The notes beneath the pieces are model-generated. The model was not told where the DNA came from. It was given only the letters and a program-made list of their open reading frames with translations, and searched no databases. 64,000 nucleotides of DNA from CAVPEV01 sp963703555 (GTDB lineage Bacteria; Actinomycetota; Actinomycetes; Actinomycetales; Cellulomonadaceae): contig CAVPEV010000017.1 of the NCBI GenBank assembly GCA_963703555.1, positions 1-64,000 of the forward strand. The letters are read 5' to 3'. The translations under genes were made by a program, and so were the position numbers. This document shows positions 45,693 to 53,379 of this stretch, piece by piece (within the stretch, counting starts at the first letter, position 1; every line of letters starts with the position of its first letter).

Positions 45693-46236
45693 CAACGATA
45701 CCGGACCCGCCCGGGCGGTCCGCGCCCAGGTCCAGCACCAGGCGCTCCTCCGCGCCACGGCCGATCGGCCTCGCCAGCCGCTCGCCGGTGGACCGGAAGG
45801 CCAGCCGCAGGAACAACGCCCGGGCCGCCACGTTCTCGTCACCCACCCACAGGGACAGCGTCCTGGCACCCTGAGCCGCCGCAGCCTCGGCTGCCGCTGC
45901 GATGAGCCGGGTGGCCACCCCGCACCGGCGCGCCGTCGGCGCCACCCACAGGAACGCCACGTGCCGGTCGTCGAGCGGCGAGCCGGGCTCCTGGATCGTC
46001 GAGACCATGCCGACCGCGGCCCGTTCGCCGAGCCACGCCAGCCACGTCGGACTGGTGCGCACCCGCATCCGCCAGTGCTGCTCCCGGAACATCTGCTCCC
46101 GCGCCGACGACGCCCCGAACGCGCCCGGAGCGTCCTGCAGCGCTGCCAGCCGGACGTCCCGGACGGCCTCCCAGGCCTCATCGAACACCTGTTCGACGAG
46201 GATCGCAGGGTGCGCCGGGACGGGCGACGTCAGCAC
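45682..46236 (-). CDS. GNAT-family N-acetyltransferase
   Basis: 184 aa. The acetyl-CoA-binding motif is VAPTARRCGVATRLIAAAAEAA (about 107-128, R/Q-x-x-G-x-A/G form) and the C-terminal part has ENVAARALFLRLAFRSTGERL, both typical of GNAT. The N-terminal sequence WEAVRDVRLAALQDAPGAFGASSAREQ resembles the type that acetylates small molecules or proteins; substrate unknown. Its GTG overlaps the stop of the metallo-hydrolase gene by seven bases, so they are translated together. Confidence 0.88.
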   Translation of the reverse strand: MLTSPVPAHPAILVEQVFDEAWEAVRDVRLAALQDAPGAFGASSAREQMFREQHWRMRVRTSPTWLAWLGERAAVGMVSTIQEPGSPLDDRHVAFLWVAPTARRCGVATRLIAAAAEAAAAQGARTLSLWVGDENVAARALFLRLAFRSTGERLARPIGRGAEERLVLDLGADRPGGSGIVEVT

Positions 46237-46883
46237 AGCCAGTCCTCGACCGTGATGCCCTCACCCGAGGCCAGCCGACGGTACGCCGGCGCGCCTGCCA
46301 GCCTGCCCACCACCTGGTCCGCGAGCTGCTGGCCGGCCCCGCTCAGCACGGCGTCGTGCACCGGGATGACAAGTCGGGGGTGCACCGCCCGGACGTGGTC
46401 GACGGCCTCCGCCAGCTTCATCCAAGGCCCGCCGACCGGTTCGAGCAGCACCGGGACCGGGACGTCGGGCACGATGAACGCGTCCCCCGGGTGGAACACC
46501 CGGCCGGCGACGAGGTAGCCCACGTTCGCATCCCGGGGCACGTCCGGGTGGATGGCGGCGTGCCACTCCCCCATGACCTGGACAGGCATGCCGGCAGCCT
46601 CGATCTGCGCACCGGCCGCAACCTCGTGCAACCGGGCCGAAGGGGCTCCGGCGGTCCGCAGGGCGGTCAGCACCGGCTCCGGCCCCCACACGTCCACCCC
46701 GGCCGAGGCGGCAGCCGCGAGGCCCTCCGGCACGACGTGGTCGTAGTGCACGTGCGTCACGAGCACTGCCTGTGCGCCGACCATCGCACCGGCCACGTCG
46801 GAGTACGCCCCGGGGTCGATGACGAGGGCCCGCCCGTCCTGCTCGATCCGCACGCATGCATGTCCCCAGCCGCTCAGCCGCAT
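46230..46883 (-). CDS. metallo-beta-lactamase-fold hydrolase (UlaG-like)
   Basis: 217 aa, with MRLSGWGHACVRIEQDGRALVIDPG at the start, the metal motif HVHYDH (about 44-49), NVGYLVAGRVFHPGDAF, and a second histidine set in VIPVHDAVLSGAG. This resembles the UlaG/RNase Z-like metal-dependent hydrolases of broad function. Substrate unknown. It diverges from the parA-like gene with a 93-bp gap. Confidence 0.85.
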   Translation of the reverse strand: MRLSGWGHACVRIEQDGRALVIDPGAYSDVAGAMVGAQAVLVTHVHYDHVVPEGLAAAASAGVDVWGPEPVLTALRTAGAPSARLHEVAAGAQIEAAGMPVQVMGEWHAAIHPDVPRDANVGYLVAGRVFHPGDAFIVPDVPVPVLLEPVGGPWMKLAEAVDHVRAVHPRLVIPVHDAVLSGAGQQLADQVVGRLAGAPAYRRLASGEGITVEDWLC

Positions 46884-46964
46884 GGTCCTAGCCTGCCATC
46901 TGCGGCCGGGAGTTCACCTGCGCGACGCGACGCGTCGCCGCAGCCCGGACGCAGCGCGCGCAGA

Positions 46965-46970
46965 TACCGT
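46965..46970 (+). promoter_or_regulatory. leaderless-type -10 TACCGT for the parA-like gene
   Basis: TACCGT ends six bases before the GTG at 46977; no Shine-Dalgarno is present. Confidence 0.45.
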
Positions 46971-46976
46971 GAGGCT

Positions 46977-47747
46977 GTGCTGGTGCTCGGTGTGTGCAGC
47001 CTCAAGGGCGGGGTCGGCAAGACCACCGTGACCCTCGGGCTGGCCTCGGCGGCCGTCGAGCGCGGGTTGCGGACCGTCGTCGTCGACCTGGACCCCCAGG
47101 GCGACGCCACCGTGGCGCTCGGGGTCGGGGCACAGCCCGGCGCCGACAGCGCCGCCGTCCTGGCCCGACCTGAGCGGGCGGTCGTGCTGCACGCGCTGGT
47201 GGCCAGTGCGTGGACCGGCTCCGGGCTCGACGTCCTGGCCGGCTCCGCACGGCTGGCTGCCCTGAACCCGGACGCATCCGCCGACCTCGACCGCCTCGCG
47301 CTCGCGCTGGCCGCCGTCGCGGACCGCGACCTCGTGCTCGTCGACTGCCCGCCGTCCCTCGGGTCGCTCACCCGTACCGGGCTGGCCGCCGGCGACCGCG
47401 CCCTCGTGGTCACCGAGCCGAGCCTGTTCGCCGTGATGGCCGTCGCCCGGGCCCTGCGCGTGGTGGACGACCTGCGACACGGGGTCGCTCCCGGGCTCCA
47501 GCCGCTGGGGATCGTGGTCAACCGGGTGCGGCCCCGCTCCACCGAGCAGGCCTTCCGGCTGCAGGAGCTCGCCGACCTGTACGGGCCCCTCGTGCTGTCC
47601 CCGACCATCCCCGAGCGGTCCGTGCTCCAGCAGGCGCAGGGTGCCGGCCGACCCATCCACGGATGGCCCGGCCCACCCGCAGCAGAACTCGCACATACGT
47701 TCGACCTGCTGCTCGAGCGTGCCCTGCGCGCTCCGCAGGCCACCTGA
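46977..47747 (+). CDS. orphan ParA-family ATPase
   Basis: 256 aa MinD/ParA ATPase. Deviant Walker A is SLKGGVGKTTVTLGLA (about 8-23). A' is VVDLDPQGDATVALG, Walker B VLVDCPPSLGSLTRTGLAAGD, and IVVNRVRPRSTEQAFRLQEL is ParA-like. No ParB or parS-like gene follows, so it is not a partition operon. Next to the ftsR-garA cell-growth cluster it may position an envelope protein. The gene converges on a MerR gene. Confidence 0.85.
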   Translation: MLVLGVCSLKGGVGKTTVTLGLASAAVERGLRTVVVDLDPQGDATVALGVGAQPGADSAAVLARPERAVVLHALVASAWTGSGLDVLAGSARLAALNPDASADLDRLALALAAVADRDLVLVDCPPSLGSLTRTGLAAGDRALVVTEPSLFAVMAVARALRVVDDLRHGVAPGLQPLGIVVNRVRPRSTEQAFRLQELADLYGPLVLSPTIPERSVLQQAQGAGRPIHGWPGPPAAELAHTFDLLLERALRAPQAT

Positions 47748-47764
47748 CGAGCCGCGTCCGCGCA

Positions 47765-47778
47765 CCCGGCCGGCCGGG
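47765..47778. terminator. GC palindrome between convergent parA-like and merR genes
   Basis: CCCGGCCGGCCGGG is a perfect palindrome in the 39-bp gap. No U-run. Termination is inferred from position only. Confidence 0.3.
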
Positions 47779-47786
47779 CAGCGGAG

Positions 47787-48368
47787 TCAGACGGCGGTGC
47801 GCGCCCGCCGGCGCGCGGCGAGCTCGTCGTGGGTGGCCACCGCAGGCTCCGCCTCGGCGCGTTCCGTGGGCAGCTGCGCGAGCGTGCCCTCGACCTCGCG
47901 CCACACGCGTCCGACGGCGATGCCGAAGACGCCCTGGCCGCCCTGGACGAGGTCGATGACCTCGTCGGCAGAGGTGCACTCGTAGACGCTGGCGCCGTCC
48001 GACATCAAGGTGATCTGGGCGAGGTCCTCCACCCCGCGCTCCCGCAGGTGCGCGACCGCGGTGCGGATCTGCTGCAGCGAGACGCCGGTGTCCAGCAGTC
48101 GCTTGACCACCTTGAGCACGAGGATGTCGCGGAAGCTGTAGAGCCGCTGGGTGCCCGACCCGCCGGCCGTTCGAACGGACGGCTCCACGAGCCCGGTCCG
48201 CGCCCAGTAGTCCAACTGACGATAGGTGATGCCGGCCGCCCGGCATGCCGTGGGCCCCCGATAGCCGGTGTCCTCGTCCAGGTCCGGCAGGTCGTCACCG
48301 AAGAGCAGACCCTGGACCCGCTGGGGTACGGACCGAGCGCCTCCGGCGTCCTCACCGCTGGTGATCAC
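47787..48368 (-). CDS. MerR-family regulator (Rv1830/ResR-like position)
   Basis: 193 aa. The MerR DNA-binding domain at about 25-95 reads GYRGPTACRAAGITYRQLDYWARTGLVEPSVR...GTQRLYSFRDILVLKVVKRLLDTGVSLQQIRTAV. A helical C-terminal region includes VYECTSADEVIDLVQGGQGVFGIAVGRVWREVEGTL. Position next to DUF151 and ftsR matches M. tuberculosis Rv1830 (ResR/McdR), a growth and division regulator. GTG chosen because GGGGAGGGG lies upstream; a longer frame is open but low-complexity. Own promoter TTGACG-17-TAGCGT. Confidence 0.85.
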   Translation of the reverse strand: MITSGEDAGGARSVPQRVQGLLFGDDLPDLDEDTGYRGPTACRAAGITYRQLDYWARTGLVEPSVRTAGGSGTQRLYSFRDILVLKVVKRLLDTGVSLQQIRTAVAHLRERGVEDLAQITLMSDGASVYECTSADEVIDLVQGGQGVFGIAVGRVWREVEGTLAQLPTERAEAEPAVATHDELAARRRARTAV

Positions 48369-48423
48369 GACCCCTCCCCTCCCCCGCCGGCGGGCGGAGC
48401 CGTCCGTATGCGGTCCACCGGCA

Positions 48424-48452
48424 ACGCTAGGCACACTGCACGGCACCGTCAA
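48424..48452 (-). promoter_or_regulatory. promoter TTGACG-17-TAGCGT for the merR gene
   Basis: On the minus strand TTGACG (48452-48447) and TAGCGT (48429-48424) are separated by 17 bases. The leader to the GTG at 48368 would be about 50 bases. Confidence 0.6.
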
Positions 48453-48539
48453 CGACACCGGCGGCGCGTCGGCCGGAAGTCTCACCCTCCACCTGACGGT
48501 CAGGCCAGGCCGCCCGGCCGTCCCAGCCGTCGAGGTGGA

Positions 48540-49067
48540 TCAGGCATCGTCGGGGGGCTCGTCCGGACCGGGCTCGTCGTCGTCCGAGCCGGCGGCGAAG
48601 TCCTCGGGAGTCACCTGGTCCAGGAACTCGCGGAACCGCTCGACCTCGTCGTCCGCCTCCCGCACCACGGCCGTCACGCCGGCCTCCGCCACCACGTCGA
48701 CCGCGCACAGCACCGGGCAGCCCACCCGCACGGCCAGAGCGATGGCGTCCGAGGCCCGGGCATCGACCTCCACGTCGTCGTCGAGCACGAGGCGAGCGTG
48801 GAACACCCCGGAGACGAGCGCGGTGACCTCGACCCGGTCGAGTCGACCGCCCAGCGCTGCGATGACGTCGCGGAGCAGGTCGTGGGTCATCGGACGAGGC
48901 GGTGTCAGGCCCGCCATGGCAGTCGCGACCGCGGTCGCCTCGAACGGCCCGACGACGATCGGCACGTACAGCTGGGTCACCGGGTCCAGCAGCAGCACGA
49001 CGACCTCGTCGTCGACCACCTGCTGCGTCACCCCGACAACCTGCACCGGAACCAGTCGTGCAGCCAT
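48540..49067 (-). CDS. bifunctional nuclease domain protein (DUF151)
   Basis: 175 aa with the DUF151/BFN fold: VVGVTQQVVDDEVVVLLLDPVTQLYVPIVVGPFEATAVATAMAGLTPPRPMTHDLL and DDVEVDARASDAIALAVRVGCPVLCA. A plant member has RNase/DNase activity; the bacterial role is unclear. The acidic tail (GSDDDEPGPDEPPDD) is low-complexity. TAGCGT (49080-49075) seven bases before the ATG supports the start at 49067 rather than the GTG at 49076. Equivalent to Rv1829. Confidence 0.88.
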   Translation of the reverse strand: MAARLVPVQVVGVTQQVVDDEVVVLLLDPVTQLYVPIVVGPFEATAVATAMAGLTPPRPMTHDLLRDVIAALGGRLDRVEVTALVSGVFHARLVLDDDVEVDARASDAIALAVRVGCPVLCAVDVVAEAGVTAVVREADDEVERFREFLDQVTPEDFAAGSDDDEPGPDEPPDDA

Positions 49068-49094
49068 GTCCGACACGCTACGTCCCGGTGGGCC

Positions 49095-49922
49095 TCACGG
49101 CGCCAGGTCGGCGACCGCGGATCTCACCAGTGCGGCGTGCAGCTGCCCGCAGACCTCGCCCAGCTCGGCTGCGAGCGCCGCGGCCCGGTTCCGGGCCGAG
49201 GGGTCGGACTGCGCGCGCCGCGGCGCGACGATCTGGTCGACCAGGTCGGCCTGGCGCTCGGCAGCAGCCCGGAACGCCCGCAGGTGCCGGGCGTCCACGC
49301 CGTGCCCCTGCAGGACCCCGGCGAGCACGACGACCTCATGCGCCGACGGGTCCACCCGCCCGTCCTCCCCCGGGCGCAGCAGACCGGCGGCGATCAGCTC
49401 GTCCACCTGTGCTCGGTCGACGCCCGCGTCCTGGGCGACCTCCGACGGCGTGCGCCGGGTGGCCGACACCGGGGTCGCGGGCTCCCCTTCGCGAGCAGCC
49501 AGCCGCGCATGCGGCGGGGGAGCGTCCCGCTCCCCCGCATCCAGAGCAGCCAGCTGGTCGGCGATGACCTTGAGCGGCAGGTACCTGTCCCGCTGCTCAC
49601 CGAGCACGTAGCGCAACCGCTCGACGTCGGCCGAGCTGTACTGGCGGTACCCGGCCGCGGTGCGCACCGGCCGGACCAGTCCCTGGTCCTCGAGGAACCG
49701 CAGCTTCGACGTCGTCACCGCGGGGAACTCGATCCGCAGCGCGGCCAGCACGTCCGAGATCCGCATCGTCGGCCGCCGGGAGATGCCCCGCGGCCACGGC
49801 TCCACCGGTGCGGCCGACGAGCGTGCGTCGGCCGCCGGTTCCGGCGACGCACCGCTCGAGGTCGGGTCGCGCGGTCCGTCACCGGGCAGCCGAGCAGCCG
49901 CCGAGCGGTCCGCTGGGCTCAT
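49095..49922 (-). CDS. ftsR: MerR-family cell-division regulator FtsR
   Basis: 275 aa; the MerR domain starts near residue 52: MRISDVLAALRIEFPAVTTSKLRFLEDQGLVRPVRTAAGYRQYSSADVERLRYVLGEQRDRYLPLKVI. This matches FtsR (Rv1828), an activator of ftsZ in corynebacteria. The first ~50 residues are low-complexity, and the true start may be the internal ATG near 49769. The annotated ATG overlaps the garA stop (ATGA), which favours the longer form. Confidence 0.88.
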   Translation of the reverse strand: MSPADRSAAARLPGDGPRDPTSSGASPEPAADARSSAAPVEPWPRGISRRPTMRISDVLAALRIEFPAVTTSKLRFLEDQGLVRPVRTAAGYRQYSSADVERLRYVLGEQRDRYLPLKVIADQLAALDAGERDAPPPHARLAAREGEPATPVSATRRTPSEVAQDAGVDRAQVDELIAAGLLRPGEDGRVDPSAHEVVVLAGVLQGHGVDARHLRAFRAAAERQADLVDQIVAPRRAQSDPSARNRAAALAAELGEVCGQLHAALVRSAVADLAP

Positions 49923-50440
49923 TCGCGCCTGCCGGCGTCGTCCGCGTCGCCGGCAGGCGCGCCGCGCAACGGGCTGGGGTGGAAGGTCATCCGGTACTTG
50001 CCGATCTGCACCTCGTCGCCGGGCTGCAGCACCGCGGACTCGATCCGGCGACGGTTGACGTACGTGCCGTTCAGGGAGCCGACGTCCCGCACCACGAAGT
50101 CGTCGAGCTCACGGACGAACTCGGCGTGCCGGCGCGAGACCGTGACATCGTCCAGGAAGATGTCGGCCGTCGGGCTGCGACCTGCGACGGTGCGGTCCGC
50201 GTCGAGCAGGAAGCGGGCCCCGGCGGCAGGCCCGCGCTGCATGACGAGCAGCGCCGAGTTCCGAGGCAGAGCCTGCACGGCGAGCTGCTGGTCCGACGTC
50301 AGGCCGGTCGGGGCCCCGGTGTCCGACTCGGTGAGATCGACCCCGGAGAAGCTCATCGTCGTCTCGACGAGCCGGGCCGGCCCTGGGTCCGTGGGGGCCA
50401 CGTGGGCACCCTCGTGGCGCTCGTCGTCCCGCTCCGTCAT
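49919..50440 (-). CDS. garA: FHA-domain regulator GarA/OdhI-type
   Basis: FHA protein that inhibits 2-oxoglutarate dehydrogenase when unphosphorylated. 173 aa: an N-terminal kinase-target region with the ETT motif (ARLVETTMSFSG, about 23-34) and an FHA domain (RFLLDADRTVAGRSPTADIFLDDVTVSRRHAEF...GSLNGTYVNRRRIES). The ETT threonines are the PknG/PknB target in mycobacterial GarA. TAGGCT at 50491-50486 gives a short leader with GAGAGG. gcvH, which lies beside garA in M. tuberculosis, is missing. Confidence 0.92.
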   Translation of the reverse strand: MTERDDERHEGAHVAPTDPGPARLVETTMSFSGVDLTESDTGAPTGLTSDQQLAVQALPRNSALLVMQRGPAAGARFLLDADRTVAGRSPTADIFLDDVTVSRRHAEFVRELDDFVVRDVGSLNGTYVNRRRIESAVLQPGDEVQIGKYRMTFHPSPLRGAPAGDADDAGRRE

Positions 50441-50534
50441 GGCCTCTCCGCCTTCTCTGCTGCTCGCACACTCGCACCGGTGCCCAGCCTAGGCGGTCGG
50501 CCCGGCCGTGGCGCCAGACCCGGCCGGGTCCGTA

Positions 50535-51293
50535 TCAGGGAGCGCCGGGCGGCGCCGGCGTGGCGTGCTGCGGCGCTGGCACCGACCGGGTGGCCGTCAC
50601 CTGCACCTTCCCCCGTCGGGCCACCGTCCCGGCTCCCCCGTCGTTGCGGACGGTGGCCAGCGCGCCGCCGGGGATGTCCAGCGCGGTGGCGATGGTGTCC
50701 GGGTCGCCGATGACGACCCAGCGGTAGGGCGGCCGCACGGTGGTGCCGTCCACGACGACGCCGTCCTGACCGGCTGCGATGTAGGACGCGGTGGACAGCC
50801 GCACATCGTTCACCTGGACGGCTTCGGCCCCCGCGTTGCGCAGCTCCTGCAGGACGTCCAGCAGGGTCGCTGCCCGGATGGTGCCGGAGCCCTCCGTCAG
50901 CGTCAGCTCGATCCCCGGCCCCTCTGCCGGGAGCCGTCCGCTGAGGATGCCCTGGTCCGCCACGTTCTTCAGGGCTGCATCGATCGCTGCCTGCTGGGAG
51001 TCGGACCCCGTCACCAGCTTCTGCCGGGTGCGCTCGAGGTCGGCCGCCTCCTGCTCGAGCTGGTCCACCTGACGCGTCGTCTGGTCGAGCAGCTGCACCA
51101 GGTCGGACTGGCGCATCGTCGACAGGCTCGGCTCGTCCACCTGCCGGAGCTGCACGACCAGCGCGAAGCCCAGCATGGCCATGAGGACGGCGGCGAGCAG
51201 GTGGGACCGCGTCGCCCGAGGCCGCAGCGCTCGGGCGAGGACCCGCCAGCCGCCCGGCTCAGCGGTCGGGGGTGGAGCAGGGGTGGTCGCCAT
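50535..51293 (-). CDS. DUF881 family membrane protein
   Basis: 252 aa. One membrane helix (SHLLAAVLMAMLGFALVVQL, about 30-50), a coiled coil (DLVQLLDQTTRQVDQLEQEAADLERTRQKL) and an extracytoplasmic DUF881 domain (GPGIELTLTEGSGTIRAATLLDVLQELRNAGAEAVQVNDVRLSTAS). Equivalent to Rv1825 (CwsA-region neighbour) or Rv1823. It is translated after sbp with a three-base gap. Function unknown; likely envelope related. Confidence 0.88.
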   Translation of the reverse strand: MATTPAPPPTAEPGGWRVLARALRPRATRSHLLAAVLMAMLGFALVVQLRQVDEPSLSTMRQSDLVQLLDQTTRQVDQLEQEAADLERTRQKLVTGSDSQQAAIDAALKNVADQGILSGRLPAEGPGIELTLTEGSGTIRAATLLDVLQELRNAGAEAVQVNDVRLSTASYIAAGQDGVVVDGTTVRPPYRWVVIGDPDTIATALDIPGGALATVRNDGGAGTVARRGKVQVTATRSVPAPQHATPAPPGAP

Positions 51294-51296
51294 CGG

Positions 51297-51629
51297 TCAG
51301 GACCCGAACAGGTGGCGGCGGATCGCTGCCGCGTTGGAGAAGATCCGGATGCCCAGCACGACCACCACCCCGGTGGACAGCTGGCTGCCCACCCCGAGCT
51401 GGTCCCCGACGAACACGATGAGTCCGGCGACGACGACGTTGGACAGGAAGGACACGACGAACACGCGGTCGTCGAAGACTCCGTCGAGCACGGCGCGCAG
51501 CGCGCCGAACAGGGCGTCGAGAGCCGCGACGATCGCGATCGGCAGATACGGCTGGACACCCAGCGGCACCGTCGGCTGGAGCAGCAGGCCGGCCACCACG
51601 CCCACCACCAGGCCCAGCACGGGGATCAC
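51297..51629 (-). CDS. sbp: small basic protein Sbp (DUF1290)
   Basis: 110 aa membrane protein: IPVLGLVVGVVAGLLLQPTVPLGVQPYLPIAIVAALDALFGALRA, then VFVVSFLSNVVVAGLIVFVGDQLGVGSQLSTGVVVVLGIRIFSNAAAIRRHLF. About three or four membrane helices. GTG chosen because GGAGG lies upstream; the open frame runs further. Sits between two DUF881 genes as in Streptomyces and Mycobacterium; function unknown but conserved near division genes in Gram-positives. Confidence 0.9.
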   Translation of the reverse strand: MIPVLGLVVGVVAGLLLQPTVPLGVQPYLPIAIVAALDALFGALRAVLDGVFDDRVFVVSFLSNVVVAGLIVFVGDQLGVGSQLSTGVVVVLGIRIFSNAAAIRRHLFGS

Positions 51630-51654
51630 GGCACCCTCCTGTCCGTCGGACCGG

Positions 51655-52605
51655 TCACTGCGTCCCCGACCCTGCCACACCGGCGGCCGCCGTCGGGGTC
51701 CGCCGCTGCGGCACCGTGACCGAGCCGGCCGCCGCCTCCGCGTGCCGCAACGGCGTCAGGCCCACCCCGGGCAGCTCCAACCGGTCGACCCGTGCGACGG
51801 TGGAACCGATGGCGTACGCCGAGCGCAGCAGCGCGAGGTGTTCTCCGGCGGCGGACCGGGCCAGGCCGGTCTCGAGCGTGGCCGGGTCGCCGATCGCCTC
51901 GACGACGTAGGGCCCGGTGACGGCGACCACGTCGACCAGGATCGCGCTGCCGGCGGAGCGGATGGCGGTCGTGGCGGTCAGTCGATTGCCGTTCACCGCT
52001 ACCGCCTCGGCACCGGCCTCCCACAAGCCGTTGACCACGACCTGCAGATCGAAGTCCTGGACCCGAGCATCGTCCGGGAGGTGTCCGGCCGGGTCTGCCG
52101 GGGCGTCCGAGACCGTCACCCGCACGCCCGGACCCGTCACCGGGGTGGCGCCGGTCACCGCCGAGTCCGTCCGCAGCAGGTCGAGCAGCTGCGCGCTACC
52201 GGCGTCCAGCGCTTGCTCCTGCAGCGCGGTGATCTGGGCGCTGACGGCCGCATAGTCCGTCCTCAGCTGCTCCAGCCGGGCCGACCGCTCGGTGATCCGG
52301 TCCTCGAGCAGGGAGCGGGCCTGGACCGCCGCCGGGGAGGGCGCCCGCAGGGTGACCACGCCGGCGGCCACCGTGAGCCCCAGGACGCCGGCGACCACCG
52401 TGAGAACAACGCTCGACCGGCGGCGCACGCCGGTCGCCTCGCGCCGGCGGGCGGCCTCGACGTACGCCGGGTCGATGGCCCCACCGACGACGTCCGCGAG
52501 CAACGACATCGAGGCGTCCGGGCGGCTCGGCCCGGCCCCGTCGGCCCCCGGCGCCCGACGGAATCGGTCCTCGCGGCCGGACTCCGGTTGCGCCCCGGTG
52601 CTCAC
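51655..52605 (-). CDS. DUF881 family membrane protein (second copy)
   Basis: 316 aa. A long low-complexity, charged N-terminal part, a membrane helix (VVLTVVAGVLGLTVAAGVVTL, about 66-86), a coiled coil (ARSLLEDRITERSARLEQLRTDYAAVSAQITALQEQ), and the DUF881 domain with VTGPGVRVTVSDAP and DFDLQVVVNGLWEAGAEAVAVNGNRLTATTAIRSAG. GTG start within the pgsA stop (GTGA). Paralogue of the gene at 50535; the pair may form a heteromer with Sbp. Confidence 0.88.
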   Translation of the reverse strand: MSTGAQPESGREDRFRRAPGADGAGPSRPDASMSLLADVVGGAIDPAYVEAARRREATGVRRRSSVVLTVVAGVLGLTVAAGVVTLRAPSPAAVQARSLLEDRITERSARLEQLRTDYAAVSAQITALQEQALDAGSAQLLDLLRTDSAVTGATPVTGPGVRVTVSDAPADPAGHLPDDARVQDFDLQVVVNGLWEAGAEAVAVNGNRLTATTAIRSAGSAILVDVVAVTGPYVVEAIGDPATLETGLARSAAGEHLALLRSAYAIGSTVARVDRLELPGVGLTPLRHAEAAAGSVTVPQRRTPTAAAGVAGSGTQ

Positions 52606-53180
52606 CGGTGCTCCCTCACCAGGCGTCGAGCCTGCAGCACGTACAGGATCCCGGCCGCCCAGTAGAGCCCGGTGCCCCACCCGGCGCACGCCCAGCCGAG
52701 CACCGAGGCCGCCTGGCCCACCGAGCCCGACCACTCGGCGAGCAGCAGCAGCGGGAAGGCGTACAGCAGGAACAGGGTCCCCGCCTTCCCGGCAAGGTGC
52801 ACGGGCAACGGGCCCCAGCCGCGACGGGCGAGCAGGACGAGAACGACGCCGAGCATGGCCTCCCGGGCGAGCAGCACACCCACGAGCCACCACGGCACGA
52901 CCCCGCGGCCGGCCAGGCCGAGCAGCGTGACCAGGATGAACAGCCGGTCGGCCGCGGGGTCGAGGACCTGACCCACCCGGGATACCTGGTCCCAGCGCCG
53001 GGCGATCACCCCGTCGACCCAGTCGCTGAGCCCGGAGGCGGCCAGCACCACCAGCGCCCACACGTCCTCGTGGGCGACGATGAGCACCGCGAACACCGGG
53101 ATGAGCAGCAGGCGCAGGAGGCTGATCGCATTGGGCACGGTCAGCACGCGGTCGGAGGCCTGCTGCTCCGCCACGTCCAC
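52602..53180 (-). CDS. pgsA: CDP-alcohol phosphatidyltransferase
   Basis: 192 aa, with the CDP-alcohol phosphotransferase signature D(G)x2AR...Gx3Dx3D: SDWVDGVIARRWDQVSRVGQVLDPAADRLF (about 58-87). Several membrane helices. In M. tuberculosis the equivalent (Rv1822, pgsA2) is next to DUF881; phosphatidylglycerophosphate or cardiolipin-type product is likely. Start is GTG at 53180 or 53174 after GGAGGT; the codons VAVDV make it ambiguous. Confidence 0.88.
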   Translation of the reverse strand: MDVAEQQASDRVLTVPNAISLLRLLLIPVFAVLIVAHEDVWALVVLAASGLSDWVDGVIARRWDQVSRVGQVLDPAADRLFILVTLLGLAGRGVVPWWLVGVLLAREAMLGVVLVLLARRGWGPLPVHLAGKAGTLFLLYAFPLLLLAEWSGSVGQAASVLGWACAGWGTGLYWAAGILYVLQARRLVREHR

Positions 53181-53341
53181 CGCCACCTCCGCTGGTCCCG
53201 ACGATCCTAGGGGAGCACGCCCCGCCGCCCCGCCGAGCGCCGCGGGGCGCGCCGGCGTCGCGTGGTGCCCCGGGGAGGCGGCGGGCCCACCGGGTACCAT
53301 GGTCCCAGTCCTTGGCCAGTTGGCGCGCGTGCGGCGTCCCG

Positions 53342-53356
53342 GTAGGACCGTCCTAC
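53342..53356. repeat. perfect inverted repeat GTAGGAC-C-GTCCTAC before the helicase gene
   Basis: Two 7-base arms around one base, 24 bases before the helicase GTG. It may be an operator, or a leader hairpin with poor loop geometry. Confidence 0.4.
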
Positions 53357-53379
53357 GCTCCCCCCGAGATGGGTTCCTC

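Noticed and set aside
48169..48176. GTTCGAAC resembling half of an SOS box in the merR gene
   Set aside because: The two halves are adjacent with no four-base spacer, so it does not match the LexA consensus.
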